Positions 33,770 to 43,093 of a stretch of 48,896 bases of DNA are shown here, piece by piece. The translations under genes were made by a program, and so were the position numbers. Origin of the DNA: an uncultured Agathobacter sp. (GTDB lineage Bacteria; Bacillota; Clostridia; Lachnospirales; Lachnospiraceae); assembly GCA_944381555.1 (NCBI GenBank), contig CALWLL010000044.1, positions 1 to 48,896 of the forward strand, given 5' to 3'. The notes beneath the pieces are model-generated. The model had not been told where the DNA came from, did not search any database, and saw only the letters and a list, made by a program, of their open reading frames with translations. Numbering within the stretch: position 1 is the first letter of the stretch; each line of letters opens with the position of its first letter.

Positions 33770-34753
33770 TTGAAGGCAGGAAAATTAAAGGAGTCTGTAT
33801 TAAAACGCTCTTTATTAAGACAACTGCATACGAGAAGAACGGATGTCATAGCGGGGCCGGCAGTAGGGGCAGACTATGGTGCGATGTCTGTAGATGAAGA
33901 GACGGCAATTGTTATGGCCTCTGACCCTATCACGCTGACGAAGGATGCAATCGGCAACAGCGCAGTTATAGCTGCCTGTAATGATGTGGCGTGTTCAGGA
34001 GCAGTGCCAATGGGGGTTTCTGTTACAATGCTGCTTCCCACTTCATTTAACGAAAAGGAACTTTGTATCCTGATGAAGGACATAGACAATGCCTGTGAAA
34101 CATGCGGCGTGGATATTATCAGCGGACATACAGAAGTAACCCGCGCCGTGAAGGAGCCTCTCGTTATGGTCACGGCTATAGGAACTGTAAATAAAAAGCA
34201 AATGGTACATAGCAGCAATGTGCGTGCGGGAATGGACATTGTTGCAACAAAATGGGCAGGCTTAGAAGGTACTGCGATTCTTGCTAAAGAGAAGGAAGCA
34301 GAGCTTCGGACCAGATATACCCAGCCATTTATCGATAATGCGAAAGTATTTGAACAGATGATGTCTATTATTCCGGAGGCCGCAGTCGCCATGAAGTCTG
34401 GCGCCCGTGCCATGCACGATGTGTCAGAGGGCGGCATTTTTGGTGCGCTTTGGGAGCTTGCCGAGAGTGCGGGCGTCGGACTGGAAATTGTTTTAAAGAA
34501 AATTCCAATTCGTCAGGAAACAATTGAAATATGTGAATTTTTTGATATCAATCCTTATATGATATTGTCGGGAGGATGTCTGCTGATTGCCACATATGAT
34601 GGAAATGGTATGGTCCATGAAATGGAAAAGGCAGGGATTCCGGCCGTTGTGATTGGAAAAGCAACGGAGGGCAACGACAGAGTATTGCTTCATGAGGATG
34701 AACGACGTTTTTTGGAAAAAACACAGACCGATGAGTTATACAAGCTGCATTAA
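33770..34753 (+). CDS. AIR synthase-related (HypE/ThiL-like) protein
   Basis: A protein of 327 residues, probably starting at TTG with GAGG 8 bases before. It has the AIR synthase N-terminal pattern (VGADYGAMSVDEE, MASDPIT, NSAVIAACNDVACSGAVPMGVSVTMLLP) and C-terminal SGARAMHDVSEGGIFGALWELAE, like HypE and PurM. HypE normally ends in a conserved cysteine used to make the CN ligand of hydrogenase; here the end is ELYKLH and no hyp genes are near, so it is not a proper HypE. It probably binds ATP and an unknown substrate. It may be co-transcribed with the Lrp gene. Confidence 0.85.
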   Translation: MKAGKLKESVLKRSLLRQLHTRRTDVIAGPAVGADYGAMSVDEETAIVMASDPITLTKDAIGNSAVIAACNDVACSGAVPMGVSVTMLLPTSFNEKELCILMKDIDNACETCGVDIISGHTEVTRAVKEPLVMVTAIGTVNKKQMVHSSNVRAGMDIVATKWAGLEGTAILAKEKEAELRTRYTQPFIDNAKVFEQMMSIIPEAAVAMKSGARAMHDVSEGGIFGALWELAESAGVGLEIVLKKIPIRQETIEICEFFDINPYMILSGGCLLIATYDGNGMVHEMEKAGIPAVVIGKATEGNDRVLLHEDERRFLEKTQTDELYKLH

Positions 34754-34792
34754 AATTTTGCAGAGACTTGCAAACAGGAAAGGAATAGTAGT

Positions 34793-35272
34793 ATGAGAGA
34801 TAAGATTTTAACTTTAATTGAGAAAAACTCAAGAATAGATATAGCTGAGCTTGCTATGCGGGCCGGCTGCGACGAGGCAGAGGTGCTTAATGAATTAGAA
34901 GCAATGGAGCAGGAAAGAATCATCTGTGGCTATCATACACTGATTGATTGGGATAAGGTTGGAGTAGAAAAAGCAACAGCGCTCATTGAGGTTCGTGTAA
35001 CACCGCAAAGAGGTATGGGATTTGATAAAGTTGCAGAGCGAATCTATAACTATCCGGAGGTAAGCTCGATTTATCTCATTTCCGGCGGTTTCGATTTCAT
35101 GGTTATCATTGAAGGAAAAACACTCCGTGAGGTGGCACAGTTTGTATCGGAGAAGCTGGCGCCGATGGATACGGTGCTTAGCACCAAGACGAACTTCATT
35201 TTAAAGAAATACAAGGACTATGGAACGATACTTGCAAAACCGGGAAAAGATGAAAGAGAGTTGGTGAACTAA
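34793..35272 (+). CDS. Lrp/AsnC family transcriptional regulator
   Basis: A protein of 159 residues. The N-terminal helix-turn-helix (about 1-55, SRIDIAELAMRAGCDEAEVLNEL) is followed by an AsnC-type ligand-binding domain (about 65-145, ALIEVRVTPQRGMGFDKVAERI). GGAAAGGAA lies upstream. Its stop overlaps the aminotransferase start (35272), so the two are coupled; the regulator probably senses an amino acid and controls that operon. Confidence 0.9.
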   Translation: MRDKILTLIEKNSRIDIAELAMRAGCDEAEVLNELEAMEQERIICGYHTLIDWDKVGVEKATALIEVRVTPQRGMGFDKVAERIYNYPEVSSIYLISGGFDFMVIIEGKTLREVAQFVSEKLAPMDTVLSTKTNFILKKYKDYGTILAKPGKDERELVN

Positions 35273-36441
35273 TGAGAAATCCGTTATCAAAAACTATCGT
35301 AGAGATTAAGCCATCCGGAATTCGTAAGTTTTTCGATATTGCAAGCGAAATGGACGATGTAATTTCTCTTGGCGTTGGAGAACCGGATTTTGATACCCCC
35401 TGGCATATCCGTGACGAGGGGATTTATTCTTTAGAAAAAGGCAAAACCTCCTATACCTCAAATGCAGGGTTAAAGGAGTTAAAAGAAGAAATTGTAAAAT
35501 TCTTAGAGCGCCGCTATGATCTTAGCTATGATCCAATCAGAGAAACTATCGTTACGGTAGGCGGAAGTGAAGCTATCGACATTGCTATGCGTGCAATGCT
35601 TGATCCGGGTGATGAGGTATTGATTCCGCAGCCGAGTTATGTGTCTTATGAACCGTGCTGCATTCTGGCAAACGGAACGCCGGTTATCATTGAATTAAAG
35701 GCAGAAAATGAGTTCCGCCTTACTGCGGCAGAACTGGAAGCTGCCATCACACCAAAGACAAAGCTCTTAGTACTTCCTTTTCCAAACAACCCAACAGGGG
35801 CTGTTATGGAAAGAAAAGATTTAGAGGCAATTGCAGAGGTTATTGAAAAATACGATTTGTATGTACTAAGTGATGAGATTTATTCGGAACTTACCTATCT
35901 GGATAGGCATGTATCAATCGCATCCCTTCCGGGTATGAAGGAGAGGACTATTTTAATCAACGGTTTTTCAAAATCCCATTCCATGACAGGATGGAGACTC
36001 GGTTATGCATGTGGGCCGGAACTGATTATTAAGCAGATGCTTAAGATTCATCAGTTCGCGATTATGTGTGCGCCGACCACCAGCCAGTATGCAGCCGTAG
36101 AGGCAATGCGTAACGGTGATGAAGACGTGGCAAAAATGAGGGAAGAGTATGATGTACGCCGTAAGTACCTGCTCCGTCGTTTCAAAAATATGGGACTAGA
36201 GTGTTTTGAACCTTTTGGAGCATTTTATGTCTTCCCATGCATTAAGCCGTTTGGTATGACGTCTGATGAGTTTGCAACGGAATTGCTGAAGAAGAAGAAA
36301 GTGTGCGTAGTACCCGGAACAGCATTTGGCGATTGCGGAGAAGGCTTTCTTCGTATTTCGTATGCATACTCTTTGGAAAACTTAAAGATTGCATTGGACA
36401 GAATGGAAGAATTTGTAAAAGAGTTAAATGAAAAGAGATAA
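35272..36441 (+). CDS. class I/II PLP-dependent aminotransferase
   Basis: A protein of 389 residues. The PLP lysine lies in NGFSKSHSMTGWRLGY (about 221-236), the cofactor aspartate/tyrosine segment is LYVLSDEIYSELTY, and GVGEPDFDTPWHI and the substrate arginine in GFLRISYAYS fit aspartate/aromatic family aminotransferases of the PatA/AspC type. Specificity cannot be read from sequence. It is coupled to the upstream Lrp gene and followed after 2 bases by trmL. Confidence 0.92.
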   Translation: MRNPLSKTIVEIKPSGIRKFFDIASEMDDVISLGVGEPDFDTPWHIRDEGIYSLEKGKTSYTSNAGLKELKEEIVKFLERRYDLSYDPIRETIVTVGGSEAIDIAMRAMLDPGDEVLIPQPSYVSYEPCCILANGTPVIIELKAENEFRLTAAELEAAITPKTKLLVLPFPNNPTGAVMERKDLEAIAEVIEKYDLYVLSDEIYSELTYLDRHVSIASLPGMKERTILINGFSKSHSMTGWRLGYACGPELIIKQMLKIHQFAIMCAPTTSQYAAVEAMRNGDEDVAKMREEYDVRRKYLLRRFKNMGLECFEPFGAFYVFPCIKPFGMTSDEFATELLKKKKVCVVPGTAFGDCGEGFLRISYAYSLENLKIALDRMEEFVKELNEKR

Positions 36442-36443
36442 GT

Positions 36444-36944
36444 ATGGCGTTAAATATTGTGTTATATGAGCCGGAGATTCCGGCAAATACAGGGAATATC
36501 GGACGTACCTGTGTGGCGACGAATACACGTCTGCATTTAATTGAACCATTAGGCTTTTCGTTAGAGGAAAAGCATCTTAAACGTGCAGGCATGGATTATT
36601 GGAAAGAGCTGGATGTAACCACCTATGTAAACTGGGAGGATTTCACAAGAAGAAATCCGGATGCAAAAGTCTACTATGCGACGACCAAGGCACGTCATGT
36701 GTATTCCGAAGTAAATTATGAGCCGGACTGCTACATCATGTTCGGGAAAGAAAGCGCAGGGATTCCGGAGGAAATATTAAAGGAGAACCCGGAAACTTGC
36801 ATCCGTATCCCGATGGTAGGAGAGACGCGTTCACTGAACCTGTCAAATTCGGTTGCAATTGTATTGTACGAAGCCTTAAGACAGAATGATTTTTCCAATA
36901 TGAAGCTAGAGGGAGAGCTTCACCGGCTTCGCTGGGAAGATTAG
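36444..36944 (+). CDS. trmL: tRNA (cytidine-34/uridine-34)-2'-O-methyltransferase TrmL
   Basis: A SPOUT-fold protein of 166 residues: NIVLYEPEIPANTGNIGRTC at the start, MFGKESAGIPEEIL in the middle and the knot motif IPMVGETRSLNLSNSVAIVLYEALRQ near the end. It methylates the wobble base of certain leucine tRNAs. It starts 2 bases after the aminotransferase stop. Confidence 0.95.
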   Translation: MALNIVLYEPEIPANTGNIGRTCVATNTRLHLIEPLGFSLEEKHLKRAGMDYWKELDVTTYVNWEDFTRRNPDAKVYYATTKARHVYSEVNYEPDCYIMFGKESAGIPEEILKENPETCIRIPMVGETRSLNLSNSVAIVLYEALRQNDFSNMKLEGELHRLRWED

Positions 36945-36959
36945 TTCGGAGGAAAACAG

Positions 36960-37826
36960 ATGAGTATAGTTAAGACAAAAGGTCTTGTGCATGAATTTAT
37001 CCGCCGTGATGAAGAAGACAATGTAGAATCCATTACAACGGCATTAGACCATGTGGATTTAAGAGTGGAGCAAGGAGAGTTTATTGCTATTTTAGGACAT
37101 AACGGTTCCGGCAAATCGACTCTGGCAAAACATATAAATGCATTGCTTGAGGCTACAGAGGGAACTATCTGGGTAGATGGAATGGATGTATCAGAGGAAG
37201 AAAATGTAATGCCTGTCCGTAAGGTGGCAGGAATGGTATTCCAGAACCCGGACAATCAGATTATCGCCAGTGTGGTAGAAGAGGATGTGGCGTTTGGACC
37301 CGAGAATGTGGGCGTTCCTACGGATGAAATCTGGGAACGTGTGGAAAAAAGCCTAAAGGCAGTGGACATGACAAAATACCGGAACCACTCTCCGAATAAA
37401 TTATCCGGAGGACAGAAACAAAGAGTGGCGATTGCCGGTGTTATGGCAATGGAACCAAAGTGTATCGTGTTTGATGAGCCAACGGCTATGCTTGATCCAA
37501 GCGGGCGTAAGGAGGTGCTGGCAGCAGCACATGAATTAAACCGCCAGAAAGGTGTTACCGTAATTTTGATTACACACTACATGGAAGAGGTCGTAGATGC
37601 AGACTACGTCTATGTTATGGAAGACGGCAAAATCATCATGGATGGAAAACCGCGTGAGATTTTTTCTAAAGTAGATGAGTTAAAGGCGCATCGTCTGGAT
37701 GTTCCGCAGGTAACATTGCTGGCAGATGAATTAAGAAAATCAGGTCTTCCGATTCCAAAGGGAATCCTTACAAGAGAAGAGCTGGCGGATGCAATACTAA
37801 AATGCGCAAGTGATTTTAGGAGATGA
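36960..37826 (+). CDS. ecfA1: ECF transporter ATPase EcfA1
   Basis: A protein of 288 residues with Walker A GHNGSGKST (about 44-52), Q-loop VFQNPDNQI, signature LSGGQKQRVAIAG, Walker B CIVFDEPTAMLDP and H-loop LITHYM. The FQNPDNQ loop is typical of the first ATPase of energy-coupling factor transporters for vitamins and metals. It forms a heterodimer with EcfA2, next downstream, and contacts EcfT. Confidence 0.96.
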   Translation: MSIVKTKGLVHEFIRRDEEDNVESITTALDHVDLRVEQGEFIAILGHNGSGKSTLAKHINALLEATEGTIWVDGMDVSEEENVMPVRKVAGMVFQNPDNQIIASVVEEDVAFGPENVGVPTDEIWERVEKSLKAVDMTKYRNHSPNKLSGGQKQRVAIAGVMAMEPKCIVFDEPTAMLDPSGRKEVLAAAHELNRQKGVTVILITHYMEEVVDADYVYVMEDGKIIMDGKPREIFSKVDELKAHRLDVPQVTLLADELRKSGLPIPKGILTREELADAILKCASDFRR

Positions 37827-37827
37827 A

Positions 37828-38697
37828 ATGTCGATTATATTAGATAAGGTAAACTTCAGTTATAGTCAGGAAACGGCTTATAAGATTCAGGCATTAAAGG
37901 ATATAAACTTAAAAATTGAAGATGGAGAGTTTATTGGAATTATCGGTCATACGGGTTCGGGTAAATCAACTCTGATTCAGCATCTGAACGGTCTGGTTAA
38001 GGCAACTTCCGGTGGGATTTATTTTAACGGACAGGATATTTATGATGAAGATTTTAATATGAAAGAGCTTCGCAGCAAAGTCGGACTGGTGTTTCAGTAC
38101 CCGGAGCACCAGTTGTTTGAAACGACGATTTTTGATGACGTCTGTTTTGGGCCGAAGAATCTTGGACTGGATAAAAAAACGGTAGAGCTTCGTGCATATG
38201 AGGCGCTTCGCAGTGTGGGATTTCCCGAAGCGCTTTATTTTCAGTCGCCGTTTGATTTGTCTGGTGGGCAGAAGAGACGTGTTGCAATTGCGGGTGTTCT
38301 TGCTATGAAGCCGGAGGTGCTGATTTTGGATGAACCGACGGCAGGATTGGACCCGGCGGGACGTGACGAGATTCTTGATTTGATTTCCAAAATGCATAAA
38401 GAACTCGCAATTACGGTTATTCTGGTATCCCACAGCATGGAAGATGTGGCAAAGTATGTGGACAGAATCATCGTGATGAATCAGGGCTCTGTGATGTATG
38501 ACGGTACACCCAAAGAGGTATTCCGTCAGTATAAATATTTGGAAGAAGTAGGACTTGCTGCGCCTCAGGTAACCTATCTTATGCATGAACTCCATGAGAA
38601 AGGACTTCCGGTAAACCTTGATGCAACAACTGTAGAAGAAGCAAAGGAGAGTATTCTTTGCGCGTTAAGAAATAACGAAGCGAAACGGCTTCAATAA
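37828..38697 (+). CDS. ecfA2: ECF transporter ATPase EcfA2
   Basis: A protein of 289 residues. The start at 37828 has TAGGAG upstream and follows the EcfA1 stop by one base; the longer frame overlaps that gene. Walker A GHTGSGKST, Q-loop VFQYPEHQLF (the EcfA2 form), signature LSGGQKRRVAIAG, Walker B VLILDEPTAGLDP and H-loop LVSHSME are all present. It is the second ATPase of the module. Confidence 0.96.
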   Translation: MSIILDKVNFSYSQETAYKIQALKDINLKIEDGEFIGIIGHTGSGKSTLIQHLNGLVKATSGGIYFNGQDIYDEDFNMKELRSKVGLVFQYPEHQLFETTIFDDVCFGPKNLGLDKKTVELRAYEALRSVGFPEALYFQSPFDLSGGQKRRVAIAGVLAMKPEVLILDEPTAGLDPAGRDEILDLISKMHKELAITVILVSHSMEDVAKYVDRIIVMNQGSVMYDGTPKEVFRQYKYLEEVGLAAPQVTYLMHELHEKGLPVNLDATTVEEAKESILCALRNNEAKRLQ

Positions 38698-38710
38698 GAG
38701 AGAGGAAACT

Positions 38711-39529
38711 ATGATTCGAGATATTACAATCGGACAGTTTTATCCGGCAGACTCTGTCATACATAAACTGGATCCGCGTGTAAAATTATTCGCTACAATG
38801 ATATATATTATTGCTCTTTTTGTTTTTAAAGGAATTCTCGGACTTGGAATTATTACACTTTTTCTTGCAGGAATAATCCGAATGTCTAAAGTACCGTTTA
38901 AATTCATGACAAAGGGTTTAAAAGCGATTGTGCTGTTACTTATAATTACTTCTGTTTTCAATCTTCTGGCAACGCCCGGCGATATAGTATTCTGGAAGTG
39001 GGGAAGCCTTCAGATTACGGATAAAGGAATTATCAATTCAGTGCTTATGACAATCCGCCTTGTATATCTGATACTGGGAACATCACTTATGACCTTAACC
39101 ACTACGCCGAATCAGCTTACGGATGGTCTGGAAACGGCACTAAAACCATTAAACAAAATTAATGTTCCGGTGCATTCCATTGCAATGATGATGTCGATTG
39201 CGCTTCGTTTTATCCCGATTCTGATTGAGGAAACGGATAAAATCATGAAGGCGCAAATGGCACGCGGTGCTGATTTTGAAAGTGGAAATCTGATTCAGAA
39301 AGCAAAGAGCATGGTGCCATTATTAGTCCCGCTTTTTGTATCGGCATTCCGCAGAGCAGAGGATTTGGCAATGGCGATGGAAGCAAGATGTTACAATGGT
39401 GGTGAAGGACGAACCAAGATGAAGCCTTTAAAATACGGTAAGTGTGATTATATATCATACGGAGTTGTGGTTGGATTTTTAGTTTTGGTTATTGTGGCAG
39501 CAGTATTGTTACCATTTCCACAGGGGTAA
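38711..39529 (+). CDS. ecfT: ECF transporter transmembrane protein EcfT
   Basis: A membrane protein of 272 residues beginning with FYPADSVIHKLDPRVKL, the usual EcfT opening, with four to five membrane helices (about 28-62, 76-95, 112-130 and 243-265) and the coupling helices with MARGADFES and MEARCYNGGEGRT. It couples the two ATPases to exchangeable S-components encoded elsewhere. No S-component gene is in the window, as is usual for group II ECF modules in this position. Confidence 0.95.
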   Translation: MIRDITIGQFYPADSVIHKLDPRVKLFATMIYIIALFVFKGILGLGIITLFLAGIIRMSKVPFKFMTKGLKAIVLLLIITSVFNLLATPGDIVFWKWGSLQITDKGIINSVLMTIRLVYLILGTSLMTLTTTPNQLTDGLETALKPLNKINVPVHSIAMMMSIALRFIPILIEETDKIMKAQMARGADFESGNLIQKAKSMVPLLVPLFVSAFRRAEDLAMAMEARCYNGGEGRTKMKPLKYGKCDYISYGVVVGFLVLVIVAAVLLPFPQG

Positions 39530-39532
39530 TGT

Positions 39533-40348
39533 ATGATGCGGATAAAGTTAGTGGTTGCCTATGACGGCACCGGGTATAGTGGCTGGCAGCTACAGAAAAA
39601 TGCAGTTACGATTGAACAAAAATTGAATGAAGCTTTAACAAATCTGCTTGAAGAAGAAATTACTGTGACCGGTGCCAGCCGTACGGATGCGGGAGTGCAT
39701 TCACTTGGAAATGTATGTGTTTTTGACACAGAGACGCGTATTCCGGCCGAGAAAATATGTTTTGCGCTAAATGCGAGACTTCCTGAGGACATCGTAGTAC
39801 AAAGTTCCTGTGAGGTTGCGGCAGATTTTCATCCAAGGGCAGGCAAAAGCAGTAAGACATATGAGTATCGTATTTTAAACAGAATATTTCCTGACCCGAC
39901 AAGAAGACGGGATACGTACTTTTATCATTATCCGTTAGATATAAAGGCAATGCAGAAAGCGGCTTCTTACTTAGAGGGTGAGCATGACTTTAAAAGCTTT
40001 TGCTCTGTGCATGCACAGGTTGAAACAACGGTAAGAAGCATTTATAGCTGCACGGTGGAAAAAGAGGAGGATGTCATAAAAATACGCGTGACTGGAAACG
40101 GCTTTTTGTATAATATGGTTCGAATTATTGCAGGAACTTTAGTTGAAGTGGGCGCCGGAAAACGAAAACCGGAAGATATTCCGGTTATCTTGGCGAAGAC
40201 AGACCGGAATACCGCAGGACCAACAGCACCGGCACATGGGCTTACCATGATAGGAATTCAATACGAAGACAAGATTGCAGACGGAAGAGCTTCAGATATA
40301 CTAAATCTAGAGGAAAATTCGTCGAAAAAATCTATAAAATGTATTTGA
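39533..40348 (+). CDS. truA: tRNA pseudouridine synthase TruA
   Basis: A protein of 271 residues (starting at 39533 or the next codon). It has the TruA core AYDGTGYSGWQLQ, the catalytic aspartate in GASRTDAGVHS (about 48-58), and GNGFLYNMVRIIAGTLVEVG. It makes pseudouridines at positions 38-40 of tRNA. It follows ecfT by 3 bases, the usual order in Firmicutes. The C-terminus (from about 248) is short and charged, with no motif. Confidence 0.95.
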   Translation: MMRIKLVVAYDGTGYSGWQLQKNAVTIEQKLNEALTNLLEEEITVTGASRTDAGVHSLGNVCVFDTETRIPAEKICFALNARLPEDIVVQSSCEVAADFHPRAGKSSKTYEYRILNRIFPDPTRRRDTYFYHYPLDIKAMQKAASYLEGEHDFKSFCSVHAQVETTVRSIYSCTVEKEEDVIKIRVTGNGFLYNMVRIIAGTLVEVGAGKRKPEDIPVILAKTDRNTAGPTAPAHGLTMIGIQYEDKIADGRASDILNLEENSSKKSIKCI

Positions 40349-40373
40349 CACAGCCGGATTCGTGTACTATAAT
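40345..40373 (+). promoter_or_regulatory. consensus promoter of rplM-rpsI
   Basis: TTGACA and TATAAT are separated by exactly 17 bases, and the -35 box overlaps the truA stop. Confidence 0.9.
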
Positions 40374-40379
40374 ATGTAA

Positions 40380-40522
40380 GTCTGCGAAAGTATGAAAATG
40401 CAAGCCATAGCCCCGGCGAGCATTTTATATAGAGTAAACATCGGATAAGAGAAGGATAGCGTCCGGACATACGAGATTCTAAATTATCCAAAGTTAGTTA
40501 TCGTTATTTTATCAAGGAGGAA
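40380..40522 (+). ncRNA. rplM leader region
   Basis: The 5' untranslated region of about 150 bases before rplM has short complementary segments (TGCAAGCCATAG/CCCCGGCGAGCA and TCCGGACATA region). L13 leaders that autoregulate rplM-rpsI are known in Bacillus; a similar role here is plausible, but the known motif cannot be verified by eye. AAGGAGG follows just before the ATG. Confidence 0.35.
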
Positions 40523-40528
40523 AACCAA

Positions 40529-40957
40529 ATGAAAACATTTATGGCTAGTCCTGCTACAATCGAAAGAAAATGGTATGTAGTTGACGCTGAAGGTAAGACA
40601 TTAGGACGTTTAGCATCAGAAGTTGCTAAAGTATTAAGAGGAAAAAATAAAGCAATCTTTACACCACACATTGATACAGGTGATTATGTAATCGTAATCA
40701 ACGCTGAGAAAATCAAAGTTACCGGAAAGAAGCTGGAACAGAAAATCTACTATCGTCACTCTGACTATGTAGGTGGTATGAAAGAAACCACATTAAAAGA
40801 AATGTTAGCAAAACATCCTGAAAGAGTTATCGAGTCCGCTGTAAAAGGTATGCTTCCAAAAGGACCTTTAGGACGTGAAATGTATACAAAATTATTCGTA
40901 TATGCTGGACCTGAACACAAACACGCAGCTCAGAAACCAGAAGTATTGACATTTTAA
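40529..40957 (+). CDS. rplM: 50S ribosomal protein L13
   Basis: A protein of 142 residues with the standard L13 sequence ([39 protein letters not shown]). It is the usual full length with an AAGGAGG site. It is the first gene of the rplM-rpsI operon. Confidence 0.99.
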   Translation: MKTFMASPATIERKWYVVDAEGKTLGRLASEVAKVLRGKNKAIFTPHIDTGDYVIVINAEKIKVTGKKLEQKIYYRHSDYVGGMKETTLKEMLAKHPERVIESAVKGMLPKGPLGREMYTKLFVYAGPEHKHAAQKPEVLTF

Positions 40958-40974
40958 TTAGGAGGTAAATTACA

Positions 40975-41367
40975 GTGGCTACTACAAAGTATTACGGAAC
41001 CGGAAGAAGAAAATCATCTGTTGCCAGAGTATACTTAGTACCTGGAACAGGTAAAATCACAATTAATAAAAGAGATATTGATGAATATTTAGGATTAGAG
41101 ACATTAAAAGTGGTTGTTCGCCAGCCATTAGTTGCAACAGAAAACGTTGACAAATTTGACGTATTAGTAAACGTAAAAGGTGGCGGATACACAGGACAGG
41201 CTGGAGCTATCAGACATGGTATCGCCCGTGCATTACTCCAGGTAGATGCAGAATACCGTCCAACACTTAAAGCTGCTGGTTACTTAACACGTGACCCTCG
41301 TATGAAAGAACGTAAGAAGTACGGTCTTAAGGCAGCTAGACGTGCTCCACAGTTTAGTAAGAGATAA
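40975..41367 (+). CDS. rpsI: 30S ribosomal protein S9
   Basis: A protein of 130 residues starting at GTG with AGGAGGT upstream, 17 bases after rplM. It begins [14 protein letters not shown] and ends in the conserved QFSKR, whose last residues reach the tRNA in the P site. Confidence 0.99.
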   Translation: MATTKYYGTGRRKSSVARVYLVPGTGKITINKRDIDEYLGLETLKVVVRQPLVATENVDKFDVLVNVKGGGYTGQAGAIRHGIARALLQVDAEYRPTLKAAGYLTRDPRMKERKKYGLKAARRAPQFSKR

Positions 41368-41410
41368 GCAGTTATCTGCGAACAAATGCGTATATACAAA
41401 GCCCCGAAAT

Positions 41411-42893
41411 GGAGACCGTTTCAAGTTTTGTGTAAGCTCTAAAAACCAACATAAGATATGTGAATAAGTTACGAATGGGCAGAGCCGAATCTTTCGGTTT
41501 CTGCCCATACCTGCATTATACAGGGATTTTGTGGTATGTCAACAAGACCTGCCAAATCAGGTCATTTTACAGGTTTCTTCCTGCCAGACGTTCTTCAAAA
41601 TAAATCTCTAACTGGGAGTGAATCTGTCCCCAGTCCTGACGATGTCCTGTCCATTTCTTTGTGATGTCCATCATCGCCAGGTACAGCATTTTAAGTAAGC
41701 TGTCATCTGTCGGAAATACGGTTTTCGACTTGGTTACTTTCCGAAGCTGGCGGTTAAATCCTTCGATAGCATTGGTCGTGTATATAAGCCTTCTGACCGC
41801 TTCCGGATACTTAAAATAAGTGGATAACGCTGCCCAATTATCACTCCATGACTTGTAGATTTTGGGATATTTGGAATCCCATTTATCTCGGAACAATTCC
41901 AGTTCATTTAAAGCAGTTTCTTCTGTCGGAGCTGCATAGACACGTTTCAAATCTGTCATTAGTTTTTTGATATCCTTGTAAGAAACGAATTTAGTGGAAT
42001 TACGGATCTGATGAATAATACACTGCTGTATTTCTGTCTGTGGGTATACGGCATCGATTGCCTGTGGGAAGCCACTAAGCCCGTTCACACAGGCAATCAG
42101 TATGTCTTCCACACCACGGTTCTTTAATCCGTTCATGATGGAGAGCCAGAACTTGGCGCTTTCATTTTCCCCTACATACATTCCAAGAACGTCTTTCCGT
42201 CCGTTCATATCAATACCAAGTGCTATGTAGACAGCACGTTTTACAATGCGTCCTTCACTTCTCACATGATAGTGTATGGCATCCATGAATACTACAGCAT
42301 AAACTTCTTCCAGCGGTCGTTCCTGCCATTCTTTTACGATAGGCAGAATCTTATCTGTAATCCGGCTGATGGTACTGTCAGAGATATCCATGTCGTAAAG
42401 TTCTTTCATGTGGGATTCAATATCCCCGGTAGTCATACCTTTTGCATACATGGACAGAATTTTTTCCTCCATATCCTGAGAAATGGTATTTTGATACTTT
42501 TTAATGAGTTGTGGCTCATACTCACCATTACGGTCACGAGGAATGGAAATATCCATATCTCCATAACTGGTATGCATGGTTTTCTGGGAGTGACCGTTGC
42601 GGCTGTTGTCCGTTTCTTTGTTCCGGTAGTCATACTTGGAATAGCCTAGCTCTTCATCCAGTTCCTCGTCTAATGCACCTTCTAAAAGAACGGACATCAT
42701 GTCACGCATGATGGAGTTTACATCGGTTCCGCTTTTGATGCTGATATCATTATTTTTCAGATAATCGCGCATCATTTCTCTCATTGCTGCTTTTTGTGGG
42801 CTGTCATTTTTTCTTGCCATAAATAAAACCTCCAAACTGAGTAATTTTATCTTACATCAGTTTAGAGGTTTACACAAACTTTAGGATAGCCCC
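41411..42893 (-). mobile_element. IS256-family insertion sequence
   Basis: The ends are imperfect inverted repeats: 41411-41440 (GGAGACCGTTTCAAG and so on) against the reverse complement of 42864-42893 (GGGGCTATCCTAAAG and so on), sharing TTTGTGTAA and CTCT blocks. The single transposase gene lies between. No target duplication is evident: the flanks at 41401-41410 and 42894-42903 differ, so one side may have been rearranged. The 156 bases left of the transposase contain a hairpin (41475-41508, ATGGGCAGA/TCTGCCCAT). Confidence 0.75.
41567..42820 (-). CDS. IS256-family (mutator-type) transposase, second catalytic Asp replaced
   Basis: A protein of about 417 residues. The start MARKNDSPQ is chosen because GGAGG lies 8 bases upstream. 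The family pattern is complete: GALDEELDEELGYSKY, the first catalytic aspartate in VVFMDAIHYHVR, QQCIIHQIRNSTKFV, and the last acid in YTTNAIEGFNRQLRKVTK. The segment where relatives read CVDGL (second catalytic Asp) here reads CVNGL, from codon AAC, at about residue 235. This single change would disable a DDE enzyme. Confidence 0.9.
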   Translation of the reverse strand: MARKNDSPQKAAMREMMRDYLKNNDISIKSGTDVNSIMRDMMSVLLEGALDEELDEELGYSKYDYRNKETDNSRNGHSQKTMHTSYGDMDISIPRDRNGEYEPQLIKKYQNTISQDMEEKILSMYAKGMTTGDIESHMKELYDMDISDSTISRITDKILPIVKEWQERPLEEVYAVVFMDAIHYHVRSEGRIVKRAVYIALGIDMNGRKDVLGMYVGENESAKFWLSIMNGLKNRGVEDILIACVNGLSGFPQAIDAVYPQTEIQQCIIHQIRNSTKFVSYKDIKKLMTDLKRVYAAPTEETALNELELFRDKWDSKYPKIYKSWSDNWAALSTYFKYPEAVRRLIYTTNAIEGFNRQLRKVTKSKTVFPTDDSLLKMLYLAMMDITKKWTGHRQDWGQIHSQLEIYFEERLAGRNL

Positions 42894-42934
42894 GTAAGTC
42901 CAGTAAATTTAGCAAGTTCATTTATTGTAAACAT
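42881..42934 (-). pseudogene. MerR-family regulator, N-terminal stub cut by IS256
   Basis: The minus strand has ATG at 42934 with AAAGGAG 10 bases upstream, then MFTINELAKFTGL, the standard start of a MerR-type helix-turn-helix. Homology stops at the IS end (42893) after 13-14 codons, and the frame closes inside the IS. The remainder is not at the other IS end, which is rpsI downstream DNA, so it was deleted. Confidence 0.7.
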
Positions 42935-43093
42935 TTTATCCGATGCTCCTTTTTAACTTTTTCGATATTCTTACAGCGCAAAAAAATTTGTTGCTTCTTT
43001 CGGCAGTTTTTCTTTTTAATAATAATATTGAAAAGATTAAACATATTTGAACAACTTGAACAAACACGTTTTGAAAACGCAGTAACCTTATAT

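Noticed and set aside
33770-34753. Hydrogenase maturation protein HypE
   Set aside because: No C-terminal cysteine and no other hyp or hydrogenase genes nearby; kept as AIR-synthase-related.
37966-38595. Minus-strand frame of 209 residues
   Set aside because: It is antisense to ecfA2, with no sensible protein pattern.
41475-41508. Terminator of the rplM-rpsI operon
   Set aside because: The hairpin is strong but lies inside the IS end and lacks a T-run, so its role for rpsI is doubtful.
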